Source of the DNA: Candida dubliniensis CD36
Lineage: Eukaryota; Ascomycota; Pichiomycetes; Serinales; Debaryomycetaceae
DNA length: 64,000 bases
Assembly: GCF_000026945.1 (NCBI RefSeq)
Contig: NC_012867.1
Location: forward strand, 1,240,001 to 1,304,000
Reading direction: 5' to 3'
A program made the position numbers and the translations under genes. Below the pieces are notes generated by a model. It was not told the origin of the DNA and searched no databases. It was given only the letters and a program-made list of their open reading frames with translations. Position 1 is the stretch's first letter, and the number at the start of each line of letters is the position of its first letter. Below are positions 12,716-24,907 of the stretch, one piece after another.

Positions 12716-12730
12716 GTCGTCGTCGTCGTC
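12716..12730 (+). repeat. (GTC)5 trinucleotide repeat
   Basis: Five GTC units immediately followed by a T-run, in gene-free DNA. A related purine repeat with (GAC)n lies at 16747-16797. Confidence 0.85.
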
Positions 12731-15200
12731 TTTTTTTTTTTTTTCAATGCAAGGACAATGACGAGCAAAAACAAAAACTGGTAAAACCGAGTCAATTAAG
12801 GGTGTTAATATTTGTGTATTATTACAAACTCAAGAAGGATTCATTCTGAGTGTATTATGTAACTAATATAAAATTGCTATCCTCTCCTAGAGGTATCTTA
12901 TAAGATTGGTTCCCATACATCGTTATTTGTTTCACTAAAAAGTAATACACTAAATGGTAAGAATTTAGAAAGACTAATTTTAGTTGCAAAGAAAAAGAAG
13001 AGAATTTTCAGCCGGCAAGTAAAAAAAAAAACGGATTAATCAGCAACGAAATCAGGAACAATAAATCCGAGCAAACTTATGAATATTTCCATTATGACTT
13101 GGCTTTCTAGTAGCACAATTCCAATATATGTAAGAAAAAAAAAAAAAAAAAGAAAATTTATAACCAATAAGAGAAAAGGTAATACAAAAGACCATAAACT
13201 TGGAATTATAGGTATAAGCAATTATGTCATGATATTATTTGATGCAAGTTCTTTTTTTTTACGCCAGAAGAAGAAGAAGAAGATTGGAATTGGTGATAAT
13301 TTGGTAAAGAAATACCGATATTGTGAGAAATTAACCTAAAATGTACGCAAGACGCAAAATTCCATTACCTGATGACCAAAGAGAAGAGAAATTCCTGGTC
13401 CGTCCTAAGGAGGAGGAGACAAACCAAGGATGAGATGAGATGAGATTAAGATTTGCCCCTACCCCCAGTGGTGTTTGTTGTCTTCTTGCTTAGTAATAAC
13501 CAGTATTTAGATACCCCTACTTTGCCACGGTTATTGAAAATATATATGTTGAATAGAACTAAAATTTATATAACCGGTACGGTAATAAAATAATCGCTAG
13601 AGTAAAATCACTCAAAAAAAAAAAAAAAAAAAAGACGAAAATAAAATAAAATAAAAAAAATTATCTATTGAATCTGAAACTTATAAATTTGCCATGGCAG
13701 AATAATTATTTTATAACGAAAGAAACAAAACTAAATCTTTAGAATTTATTATAAAATGACTTAATACTTGTTAAAAGTCACAAAGTGGAAAGAAAAGAAA
13801 ACGAAAAACAAGTAGATATTGAGTGGCTTCCTTTTTCAGGTGTCTTGATTTGTTAATGATGACATGAAGTTTTTGGATGAATCAAAACCAAACTAATCAA
13901 TTAGAAGAACCATGTCCAGTTTAGTTTAAGAAGACAAACAAAATGGTGTGTATTCTTGTTGTTCGTTCGTTATTATAGATGTAATGTAAATATTATATTT
14001 TATGCACCGTATCTGATCCTCTTTTTAGACAGATCTTTTTTTTTTTCTTTTTTACATACAAATAAGAATTGATACTTTTTTTTTTTGGGAGTTTAGATTT
14101 TGTCAAATATTTTATATATGTAAAATGTATCTACGGTTATTCGCTAGAACTAGCATCTTTTTTACAAAACCCAACGAATGTGCTGTAGAATCGATTATTT
14201 TCTATTTCAAATAAAATTCCGTTTCATGTTAAATACTTTTTGTTTTTATCCTTGGCGTATATGGTACCCAATGGGTTTGCTTCTCCATCAAAAAAAAAAA
14301 AAAAGCAATTAATGAAATAGTAGCTCTTTGGTGTGGTACTGAGGGTGTGGTGTGTTATTTCTGTAGCCACAAAGATACTTTGCAATAGCAAACTTAGATA
14401 TCGTTGATTGTGTTTCAAAAGAACTATGATGAATATAGTTAATTTTTTTTTTTGGTCTAATGTTTCTTCCAAAATTGGAATAAAATACAATACCTACCCA
14501 AATGAGATAAAAATAATAGTGAAATTGTAGATGTATCAATTAGGTTAATAAGCAATAAGTTGTTTCATATTCTACTTCTTATTTGAACTCCACTCTTTAT
14601 AAACCTCATATAGTTTCTTCAAATTAGGTGTTCCCTTCATTTTCTAACATTCTTTGTCAACCCCAGTAAGGGATTAATACTGATAACAAACATTGTTAAC
14701 TCTCATGACATTACTCTATTGTTTACTATTTTTTCTTTCAATACATGTTAATTATCTTTGGTTATATTTAATCTACCTATCAATAGTAATACCCATAAAA
14801 CAAGGCGAAATTTTACATACTTTTTTTTTTGGTTAAAGACCTCTCTGATTGTAATGAATATCAACAAGGGTTTCTTCACACCACATCTTTTTCTCCACTT
14901 TATTCATATAACCTAGTAAATTCAAATTGTAGATTATAGCATTATTGTCTTTATTGTTCCACTTACTACATATTGTTTGATAATGTATATTGTTGTTATT
15001 TGTTTTATATACAATTGTTTAATTAAAGATAACTCTTCGCATTGTGAAGACAATTTTTATTTGTTCATTACTTTGCAATATGACAATTGGATACAAATCA
15101 ATATAGGAGCATGGTTGATACCACTACCACCTCCACCACCACCACCGCCAGTAATAATTTTTAGATAGGAATAATCCAAAAAAAAACAAAAAAAAAACGG

Positions 15201-17378
15201 GGGACTAGAGAACAAGTGGGGTAATTAAAAGTGGGAAAGAAAAAAGAAAGAGAGAAAGAGAAGCCTTGACAAAAAAGGGGGTAGTTTATAGTTTAATGAA
15301 ACTAGTTGCAACAAAAACTGATCAAAGAACAAACTTAGAAGAGGTAGTAAATGTAACAATGATACCTAAAGAAAATAACAAAGCCGATAAAATAATAATC
15401 CTTAATGGCGGGGGAGAAAAAAAATATGATATCGGGGATATCCGAAAGTAGAAAATAACTGGTGGTGTTGACTTGAATCACCTTTACTACTGCACAATAA
15501 AACCAATTCTCTTTCTTACACCCCATGTTTTTTCTATTTTTTTGGTTATTATTATTATTATTAGTAGTAGTAGTAATCATGTTCAACCAAACAATAGTCA
15601 AATTAAAATTTAAATATTTTTCTGGTTATTGTTTACTACCAAACAATAGAATATCAATTTATCATCATTCGTACACAGCCCTTGATTTCTAATTCTTAAA
15701 CAATCTGATGACGCTACATTTCACATTTAAAAGCAACAAAGAATTCATTTCATTTCATTTCTTTTTCTTTTTTTTTTTTTACTTATCTAATGGGCATTTG
15801 GTTGATTGGTTAGTTTCAATTTCTTTTATTGTCTTTATAAATAAAGTTGCGGGACGCCTGAGATTAAAAAAAAAAAAAACCTCTCATATAAACAATAAAC
15901 AACTAACTAACAAACACATTCAATCATTCCATTCCAAGGCTCAAAGATGCACTAATTATTAAATAACTAAGTAAACTATTTCTCGTATAAGTCACTAGTA
16001 CTCAACATGTTGAAATTTTATTAAAAATAGAAATTGCACCTATTGTAAGAGGATACACATTGCAGAAATCGGATTTATTATTACTAATACAGTTCTTATC
16101 ATTAGCTAAGAAAAAAAAAAATCTCAACTCAATCCAACAATTTCAGTTTATGAAATTATATGATTGACTGACTAACTAACTGAATGGAAATATGAAATCA
16201 AGTTTAGCGGTAGATTGGACAACAACAACAACATGACGTTGATCACTCATCTAATTAAGTATAGTTGCTGATCTTTATTTATGTTAATCCGGAACAATTA
16301 AATCTTTTGTAGTAATTACCGAAAAGAAATTAAAAAGTGGGGGGGGGGGAAAAAGTCCAAAATATAGAATTTTCGGAAAATGAATAAAATAATAATAATA
16401 TTCAGCAAAAAGAAATCCACGGTGGTGACGATCGGATCTTATCAAAATGAGAAGAACGGTAATAAATCCGACTTCGATTTTGCAAAAACAAAAAAAACAA
16501 ATAATAATAATCTCTTCTAGAATATTAAACCATGAATCATCAATTCAATTCAGTCCTCAATATTAGGAAATCAATCACGAGAGAGTAAATAATAATAACA
16601 AAAAGAAATAAGAGCAAGAAAGTAAAAAATATTAACTCCCAATTGACATATTTCTATTTTTAATATCCGGTTTGATTTATTTTTCTTTGGTCTAATGTAA
16701 TAATAATAATTATTGTTATTATTATTTAAAAAGATATTGAATGACTAGGAGAAGGAGAAGGAGAAGCAGGAGGAGGAGGAGGACGACGACGACGAAGAAA
16801 TCTCTTATCAGTGTACCATTACATCATTATTCAGGATGATGGTGGTATATATGTATATATCACTTGCAACCTGTAATAACAGAATTTATGTTGCTATTAT
16901 TTCTAGAATGATAACTTTACATGATAAAAACAATCAAGAAACTAACAGAAAATCAAACCAAAAAGAAAGAGAAAAAGAAATCAATAGTTTCTTTTTGATG
17001 GATTTTAAAATGTTGCAATTATTATAATTAATTTAATTACTTGGTAGTATTTTTATTGGGGTTTTGTTTTTCACAATTAGGTGATTTTCATAAAAAAAGA
17101 TTCTTCTTAGTAAGTATGTTCACCATTCATATAGTAGTTTTAAAGATACTAATTGTTGCTATATTTTACTCTACATATTTGAACCTAATAAATCCAAAAG
17201 ATGAAGTTGCATTGTGCCATTTGCCATTGTTAGGTGAAAGTTTTCTTGAATAAATGATGATAATAGATCAGGAAAATATTGCAATAGCAATTTCCAAGTA
17301 ATTTCCAAGTGTTCAGTGATATGGTTTTTGGATATGTTGAAATTTTGCGTGATCGATTGTAGGATCTCTTTTAAAAGC

Positions 17379-17412
<34 letters not shown>

Positions 17413-20262
17413 AAGAGTATGTATAACATATAATACTTCCTTGTTTGCTGGTTGCAATATTTCATTATTATTGCTTTTTACCTGAACCTTATTGTGATTG
17501 AGAAATATGAGACAAACCAAGAATTTTTTTAATGCAAAAGAAGAAATTCAAATGCAAATGCAAATTTGATTTGCCTGTGATGGCAAGAAATATGCAGTTT
17601 GGTTCGTCAGTTAGTAGAACATCTATTGGTTTCCACATGTTTGTTGGAACTATCACAACTGCTTAGAAAAATTTCATTTTGGTTTTTCTTTGCCTTGGCA
17701 CTTTGTTTGTTTTTTTTTGCCACCAAGTGATCATTAACACCAACAAATAGGAGGATACTTTTTTTAGTTCCTTGTATGTGTTTCTAACTCTTACCTTAGT
17801 TTAATCGAATTGATTCTCCGAATTAAATAATCCTGACTTTGATTAACAATGTATGTCCAGAGAGGTGAAAATATGAAAGTTGTTCTAATGGATGGTGATA
17901 GTGTAATTTTTTTTGCACCCCCTGTTTAATTGTTAATGGTTGCAGCATTCTGATTTTCTTCGTCCATTTTCAATCTTGTTCTGGTGCGTTAGTTTCGCAC
18001 GAGTAGAAGAAATCGGTGGTTGCGCATGACCATCAACTGCTACCACGAGCATCGCAACCATAATTTCATCAGACAGGACCAGTAAACAAACCTCTAGAAA
18101 AGAAAAAAAAAAAGAAATGATAAATGTACAATGCAAGTTATATACAGGACAAATAAGAAATATGTGGGCGTACCGAAACAATGATTATTAATCATCATCA
18201 TTATCATCATCAACAACAACAACAAGAGAATGATTTTGTCCTCATTTCATGAACAATCGCTCACTCATTTTACACAATGACTCTTTCATCTCATCTCAGC
18301 AACACATGCTCACGCACACATGTACACACACCAACACATACAGATTTACCGAAGCAGTACTGAATGATGAGCACAGCAATCATTGATTAGAACTACAGCA
18401 ACGACAACATCATGATGAGGTGAGTGTAATCATCAAAGGTGTTCTCAAATTGTGTTTCAATAGATAAAAATGAGACACTGGAAGAAAAGAGGAAAAAAAA
18501 AAAAAAAAAGAAATTGCAGTGTCCAAATTGGTTGGAATTGAAATGACTAAAAAACTAAATTTTACATTATTAAATTGTATTTCCAATTTGTTTAATTTCT
18601 TACGTAATACTCATTCTGTATTTTCTTTTGTCGTACTTCCTTCCTTTCTCCCTTTCCCCTTGTATTCCTTTTTTTTTTTTTTTTTTCTTTTTATACATTT
18701 TTACATTTATAGAATTTCCTATTTGTTTTCTTTAAATTGTTTATTTTATCATTCCATTCCAGTCCATTCCATTCCGATATATTCTTGTTGTTGAATATTT
18801 ATATATTTTAGTGGTTTTCTTTCTCTTCTTTTTTTTTGCCTTTTTAAAAGAATTTCCCCCTTTAAAAAATATTATCACCAAATTATTCTAATAGTCCATT
18901 CTATTTCTTCATCATACCATCCCACCCTCCTCTCCAATATTCATATATCAATACATTTTCAGTGCATATATCTACAACCTAGCATACTATCATAGTAATA
19001 AAAGAGGGAAATATCAAACGAATAGATATCAACAATACGATTTAACACAAACAAACAGTAATCTGCATCGTCAAACTACACCAATTTTAGTTGTCTACAA
19101 AGGAATCACTTTAATTTTTTTTTTGTTCTGATCCTCCATACTTTCAAGAAACTTATAGTAAATAGTTTTGCAAGGAAAGTCATTATCAGTCAAATAATAA
19201 TCAACTAGAAAAGAAAAAAAGAAAGAAAAAGAACGATTAATAATATCAATAGAGTTTTCTAATCATTTGATATTGAGTATTATTTGGGGTTTTTATCATC
19301 AAGTTTAGACACATAAATTAATATACTCCTTGCCTCCCCACTCCCCCCACTTCGTTAGAACCTTAAATACTGGCTTTTATTCTAATCGAAGCAGAAGTAT
19401 AAATATAAACACCGACATATATATACACATATATATAATTGGCAGAATATCAACAAAAGAAGGTGATTTATTATTTTGTTTGTCATAGATCAAGTTTGTT
19501 GTTAATTGGCAGAATAATAATTGATCAACTACTACCACCTAACACAATATCAAGAAGGATATATATATAAAAGACTTGAATTTCTTTAATCATCATTAAA
19601 TTCCAAATTTCAGGTGGTTAAACATTTAATTTTTGAGTTTATATTATCCGTTTTATTTTTTGCAGGTCGTTCAAAAATACTCAAAAATATTTTTATATTG
19701 TTAATTTCTTTTTTGAGTTTCTTTTTTTTTTTTTAATTTGTTTGGTTGGTGCAAAACAGAAAGTTTTTTCTTTTTTAGTATAAATTATCCCACCCACCCA
19801 TTCACACACATTAACCAGAGTGCAAAAAAAAAAAAAAACTTTCAACAACAACAACAACAGAAAAAAAAGAAAGGCAAATTAAGAAAATCACACACACACA
19901 CACACACAACACAACACAACACATAGACTAATTTTACTCACTGGTTTACAAGAAGAAGAAGAAGAAGAAAAAAAAAAATTTCCCATCCAACCATCCAACT
20001 ACTTTAATCACATTTTCTTTCTTTCTTTTTTTCCTTTTTTTTTTATTTATAAAATAAACCATTTAAAATTATCCAACAATCAATCATATCACTTAATATC
20101 AACTTTAATTTCATCACTTTTACCTTTTTTTTTTGTTTACCTCATATCTATCCCATTAATACAAACCAGCTAAGTTTTAATAACTACTACTACAACTATT
20201 ACTACTACTATTATTACTTCCACTTTCTAATATAACTTAAACATTTTTACAATTTTAAAACG
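15201..20262. other. Gene-free region, SOK1-proximal third of the SFL1-SOK1 interval
   Basis: No recognised gene. Contents are a G11 run at 16339-16349, a purine block (GGA/GAC units) at 16747-16797, (AT)13 at 17381-17406, and dense T, A and CA/CAA simple repeats in the 2 kb before SOK1 (CA repeat near 19889-19910). This last stretch is probably the SOK1 promoter and leader. The short open frames are T-rich and lack plausible starts. Confidence 0.5.
16747..16797 (+). repeat. Purine-rich GGA/GAC trinucleotide block
   Basis: A GGAGAAGGAGAAG-type run passes into (GGA)n and then (GAC)n. It is an almost pure polypurine strand apart from the C residues, in otherwise AT-rich gene-free DNA. Confidence 0.8.
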
Positions 20263-20352
20263 ATGACTTCGACAAATGGACAACATTCACAACCTTCACA
20301 ACAACATCAACAACCAGAATATAATATTGCCACTGCTTCATCTCCAACTTCA

Positions 20353-20391
<39 letters not shown>

Positions 20392-22767
20392 AGTGCACCT
20401 AATAGTAATACATCTCCTACAACTGCAACTGGTATAGTGGATTCAACTTCGTCTCGCACCACTGCCACTGCTGGTGCCACTGTGACTGTAACATCAGAAA
20501 CAGTTATTGGTTCACAACCCACTTCAACGACGTTAGTATCAGATCCATCCAATGCATTTCATCATCGTAATCAAGAATTCAGACAAGTATGTTTTAACCC
20601 ATCAATAGTTGCTACCAGTGGACTCACAGCTGCTACCTCCAGCAATGCTGCTGCTACTTCCACGACAACTAACAATACATCATCCATTAAACGTAACTCT
20701 CCATCATCTAATGACTCCTCGAAACGCATAAGACTAGATACAACAAACACCAACTCCAACGCCAACTCCAACGCCAACACTATTCTCACTTCAACTAAAC
20801 CACCTAAATTTGTTCGCAAATATAGATCAAGATCATTACCAATCATCAGTTTTAATAATTCAAGTGCATTTTATCCTCATTACAGACAAAAGAAACATCA
20901 CCATCATCATCATCACAATCAAGATCAACACCAGAATATCTTCAATACCAATTCAACTATTGCATCTTCACATTCATCAGTAAACAACACTTCATTCATC
21001 TCTAATACAGCTGTTAGTTCGAGTTCCAGTTCCAGTTCCAACACTATTCCATCCCTTCCGCCAATCAACCTTCAATCTTTAAAAGAAATTGATTTACATG
21101 AAATATTAAAGAACCCACAACTAAGACACGACATTTTATTTGATCCACAATTACAATTTAGACCAAATTTGGATGGTGAACGCGGGAAACGGAAGAAATC
21201 CATTATTGATAAATATTGGTTAGAAGTACGGAAAGAATGTCAAGGATTTTTCAATCAAAAAGTAAAACCCGAAGAAATAAAAATTCATCGATTACCTATA
21301 TTATTTACAACATTAAGAGACATTTTATTATCATTATTACCAACTAAAGATCGTCAACAAGTGAGCGAAATTATGGATATTGAATTATTGGTGCAACAAT
21401 TGAAACATGGATCATTTGATTTTGTAGAAATGAGTCAATGGTTAGGTGATGTTTTCAAACTGCATTGTGCTCCAATGAGAGATCAATGGGTAGTGGAAAT
21501 GATTGAAAAATTTGTTGATGCTTACAATTATAACAATGTTTCATATTTGGTCAATGGATTAAGAATGATTTTCCAAATTTTGGAAGCCATGAAATTGGAT
21601 GTTGCCAATCATCAAATTCGAATTTTACGCCCCGTTTTAATTGAAACTGCAGTAGATTTTGAAAGAGATTATTTTCAAACTTTAATCAATCATTCGAAAA
21701 TAAATATTCATGATTCATTAAATTGGTTTTATAAGAATTTTGTTAAGAAGTTTGACAGTATTCAACAATCATCAACAGCAGGAGGAGGTGGTGGTACAAA
21801 TCCAGCTAAGAGATTATCTACTTTACACCAAGATGCTATTAATAATACCAATTTGAAACCAATAATAATATCTTCAGTTATTGATTTATTGAGTTGTCGA
21901 CAAATGGCCAGTGAATTCCCTTCGACATTGGCATTTGATCATACCAGATTGGTGTTATTAAGAGCTGATGCCCGTCAATTAGTTTGTATTCAATTATGTG
22001 TGGTGTTGTATAAACAATTGGTGATTAATGCTAAAGTTTCAACCAATTTATTATCCCCAAATAATATTGCCAAAGTTCAACAAGAAATTTTAGCCATTGT
22101 CACTGATGATAGTGGGAATATCAAATGGACGAAAAACATATCGGCTATTTCATTACAATTGGTGAAGAATTTATATCCCAATGAATCAAAAATCAATGTA
22201 TCAGATCCTTCGATTAAAAGTTTAGTACAATTCAGTCATAGCTGGTTACTGAAACATATGCAACCAAATTCTCAAGTTTATGGCTTGATGGAAATTAAGG
22301 TTTTCAAAGAGCTATTAACAGAAATTTCAGTATTAGTTGAAAATGATGATTTAATAAGTGATACCAGTAATATCACCACCACTACCACCACCAGTACTGG
22401 TGCTGGTGCTGCTGCCACCGCACCTATTGCAAACACCACCACTACCACCACTACGACTACAACCAATAATGAATTGAAGAATATTGCTACAAGAATAGCA
22501 ACTTTAGTTAAATTTCATTGGAATGTATTTGGTGGTTATTATATTGATTATCTCAAATCTCAACGATCAAAATTACAACAAGAACAAGATAATTCTACAA
22601 TTTTACCAACAATGATGGAAGATGGTGATGATAATAACAATGTTAGTTCAAAAAAGAAAAATGATGATGATAAAACTAATAATACTAATCCAACATCTCA
22701 TCGTGGTGGTGAAAATAATTCAAATATTGATAATACTACTTCTGCTCCATTAAGTATGTTATCATGA
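20263..22767 (+). CDS. SOK1: Sok1, Tcp11-family protein (suppressor of PKA defects)
   Basis: This 834-residue protein has a long low-complexity N-terminus: poly-Ala from (GCT)12 at residues 32-43, Ser/Asn/Thr tracts, and a His run near 209-216. An alpha-helical Tcp11 (T-complex protein 11) domain follows from about residue 280 to 770, with blocks such as IHRLPILFTTLRDILLSLLP, DIELLVQQLKHGSFDF and CAPMRDQWVVEMI. Thr-rich insertions near 705-735 interrupt its C-terminal part. In S. cerevisiae, extra SOK1 suppresses loss of cAMP-dependent kinase; in Candida it is tied to hyphal initiation and quorum sensing. I see no protein-kinase motifs (no HRD or DFG block). It is divergent from SFL1 across 16.4 kb. 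In-frame CTG at about 22249 (SHSW-L-CTG-KHM) should read Ser. Confidence 0.85.
20356..20391 (+). repeat. (GCT)12 coding microsatellite, poly-Ala
   Basis: Twelve uninterrupted GCT codons encode poly-alanine in the Sok1 N-terminus. It is a likely length-polymorphic site between strains. Confidence 0.9.
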
Positions 22768-24907
22768 TAAAATATAAAATATAAAATTTAAGTACTACTA
22801 TTCACGTTTATTTTACGTTTTTCTGTTTTTTTTTTTTTATGTTTTTGTTTTTTGGTCAAATTAATTAATTAATATTAGGTTGATAGGTTTTTGGATTTCT
22901 TTTTTTATTATATATACATACATATATATATATGTTAATATTAATAATATTTTATATTATATTATGTTAATAATAATTTTTATTTGAATCGTTTCTTCTT
23001 GGGGCGGGTTTTTTAACTGTTTTAAGTTCTACTTTCCCCAGAAACCTATTTGTTCTATATTATTATTACCACTACTACTTTTATTATTATGATGGAATAT
23101 CTTTGATGCAATTTTTCAATAATAGATGCTATATAATAATGGATGTAGAATATCGATTCCCAGATATTGAAACATATGTTGTGATAAATCTCCTTATCTG
23201 TTCCCATTTTTTTTTTTTTTTTTTTTTTTGAGTTTGGTTTTAGAATCAAATATCGACTAACATTAGCGTTAACAATATCAGTAATGTTTTTTTAAACTTA
23301 TTAATTGAAAAAAATAAGAAGTAATCAATTCAAATCAAATCAAATATATATTGTCACAACCATAAAGTATTCTATTACGGTGAGAGCACGTGATAACTAA
23401 GATGCTACCAAACGTACAGAAATGGGATTGGGTTTTTTTTTTAGGTATTTTCAAAATTTTTATAATGGTATATGAGATACAAATTAATCATATTAATGTG
23501 AATAATAACTAACTAACAACAATGATTATAGAGTCCCGTTGATAAAAAATGGAGAAGAGAGAAACGAAGGTAAGAGGGAAGAGAGGGTGTTAAAAACAAG
23601 GCATATAAAAGTCTAAAAAAAAAAAATTGAAAAAATGGTATGAACAAACATTTAAAAATCTTCATTTCATTACTTATCAACAACAAAGTTAAATCAAACT
23701 TTACTCCACTTACCCATATAGTTTTTTTTTTTTTGGTATGTCTTACGATTAAGGAGGACGTAATTGGCCCTTTCCCACCTGTTTTTCTTTTTTTTTTTTT
23801 TCAATCGTTTATCACAATATACTATATGAATAAACAAGATGATTAAAGACCGAAAAAAAAAGAAAAAGAAGAAATAAAATCACCTGGTCAATTCAATAAA
23901 AGGGGGAGAGGGGGGAGGGGGTTATTACAATTATAATAAGTATTGTATAACAACCATATCAATTTAAGGGGGTTGACGATGTGGGGAAAAGTTGTATTGT
24001 GTTACGTTATGTAATGTAATGTTATGCAAATTACAAATATATTCCATGAATAGTTTGGGTCTTGAATTACTAACAAATCATTAAGTTTTGTATGTACAAC
24101 CCTAATGATGAGTGTTTGTATAGATTACACGTCATTTGTAACATTGTAACGGAGTGATCACCTAGAAGTAGTTGGTAAGTATATCATACTCTTTGTGTTT
24201 GAACTTTAATGATTGCTAACAACAACAGCTGGAATAAAGAGTATTTCAATTTGTAAGTTTTGAGGTCATTTAACTTAAAATTGCCTCATTCAATAAAACT
24301 CCACGAACAATTCATTTGATAATTTAAACCTAACTCTTATTGATAAATACCAAAAAAAAAAAAAACTTTGATTTGGTTAGGAAATGGTATTTCAAATATT
24401 CTTTATACCAATGATACCTAAGTGGAAACTGATAGAAATTATAGACAAACACTGGCAGTTTTATAACCTTATAGTATATTGACAAGTGTTAACTCTTTTT
24501 CAAATATCAATTATGAAGATACTATACATTGTAAGTTTTGTATTGCAATATCAGTTATATATTTTACCAAGGGTATATAGTTTGGTGTACTACCATAGTA
24601 ATACTTTATCCATGTATAGAGCAATTGTTTTACATGGTTTGTTAATACCATCCTGTTAAACCCTTGGCACCCCACATAAAATTCATGCCGCGAAAAATAT
24701 TGACCGAGGTAGATTATCTCGCCCTAGTAATGCCAACTGAGAAAGAACAAAACTGAAATTCCAAACGAGGGAGAGAAATACGAACAAAAAAAAAAAAGAA
24801 GACAACAATTTATAATCACACTCCATTTTCCATTTTCCATTTATCAATTTAGTAATAGCAATCTATTAAACTTTATCACAACAATCATATAACCCCCCCC
24901 CCTAATA
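22768..24907. other. Intergenic, SOK1 3' flank and promoter of the next gene
   Basis: No gene recognised. It holds a T23 run (23207-23229), a CACGTG E-box in the context CACGTGAT (23387-23394), a G-rich block of G5, G6 and G5 at 23902-23921, GTAATGTAATGTTATG repeats near 24010-24025, and a C10 run (24893-24902) just before the next start codon. Confidence 0.5.
24893..24902 (+). repeat. C10 run five bases before a start codon
   Basis: Ten consecutive C residues, then CTAATA-like spacer bases, then the ATG at 24908. A homopolymer this close to the start would lie within the 5' leader of nearly any transcript of the gene. Confidence 0.85.

Larger units (their letters stand above)
9001..15200. 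other. Gene-free region, middle of the SFL1-SOK1 interval
   Basis: No recognised gene. The region contains microsatellites: (GATAT)4 at 9351-9370, (AT)12 at 9802-9825 and (GTC)5 at 12716-12730. It also has an imperfect direct repeat at 11662-11714 and an alternating TATGCATATGCATATA stretch near 9710-9730. The only ATG-initiated frame that stands out is a basic 79-codon frame at 10014-10253. A 108-codon open frame at 10649-10975 begins with TTG. Both lengths are near what chance gives in DNA of this composition. Confidence 0.5.

Noticed and set aside
3839..20262. Retrotransposon or solo LTR in the desert
   Set aside because: No long direct repeats, primer-binding site, reverse transcriptase or integrase fragments were recognised; only short simple repeats were seen.
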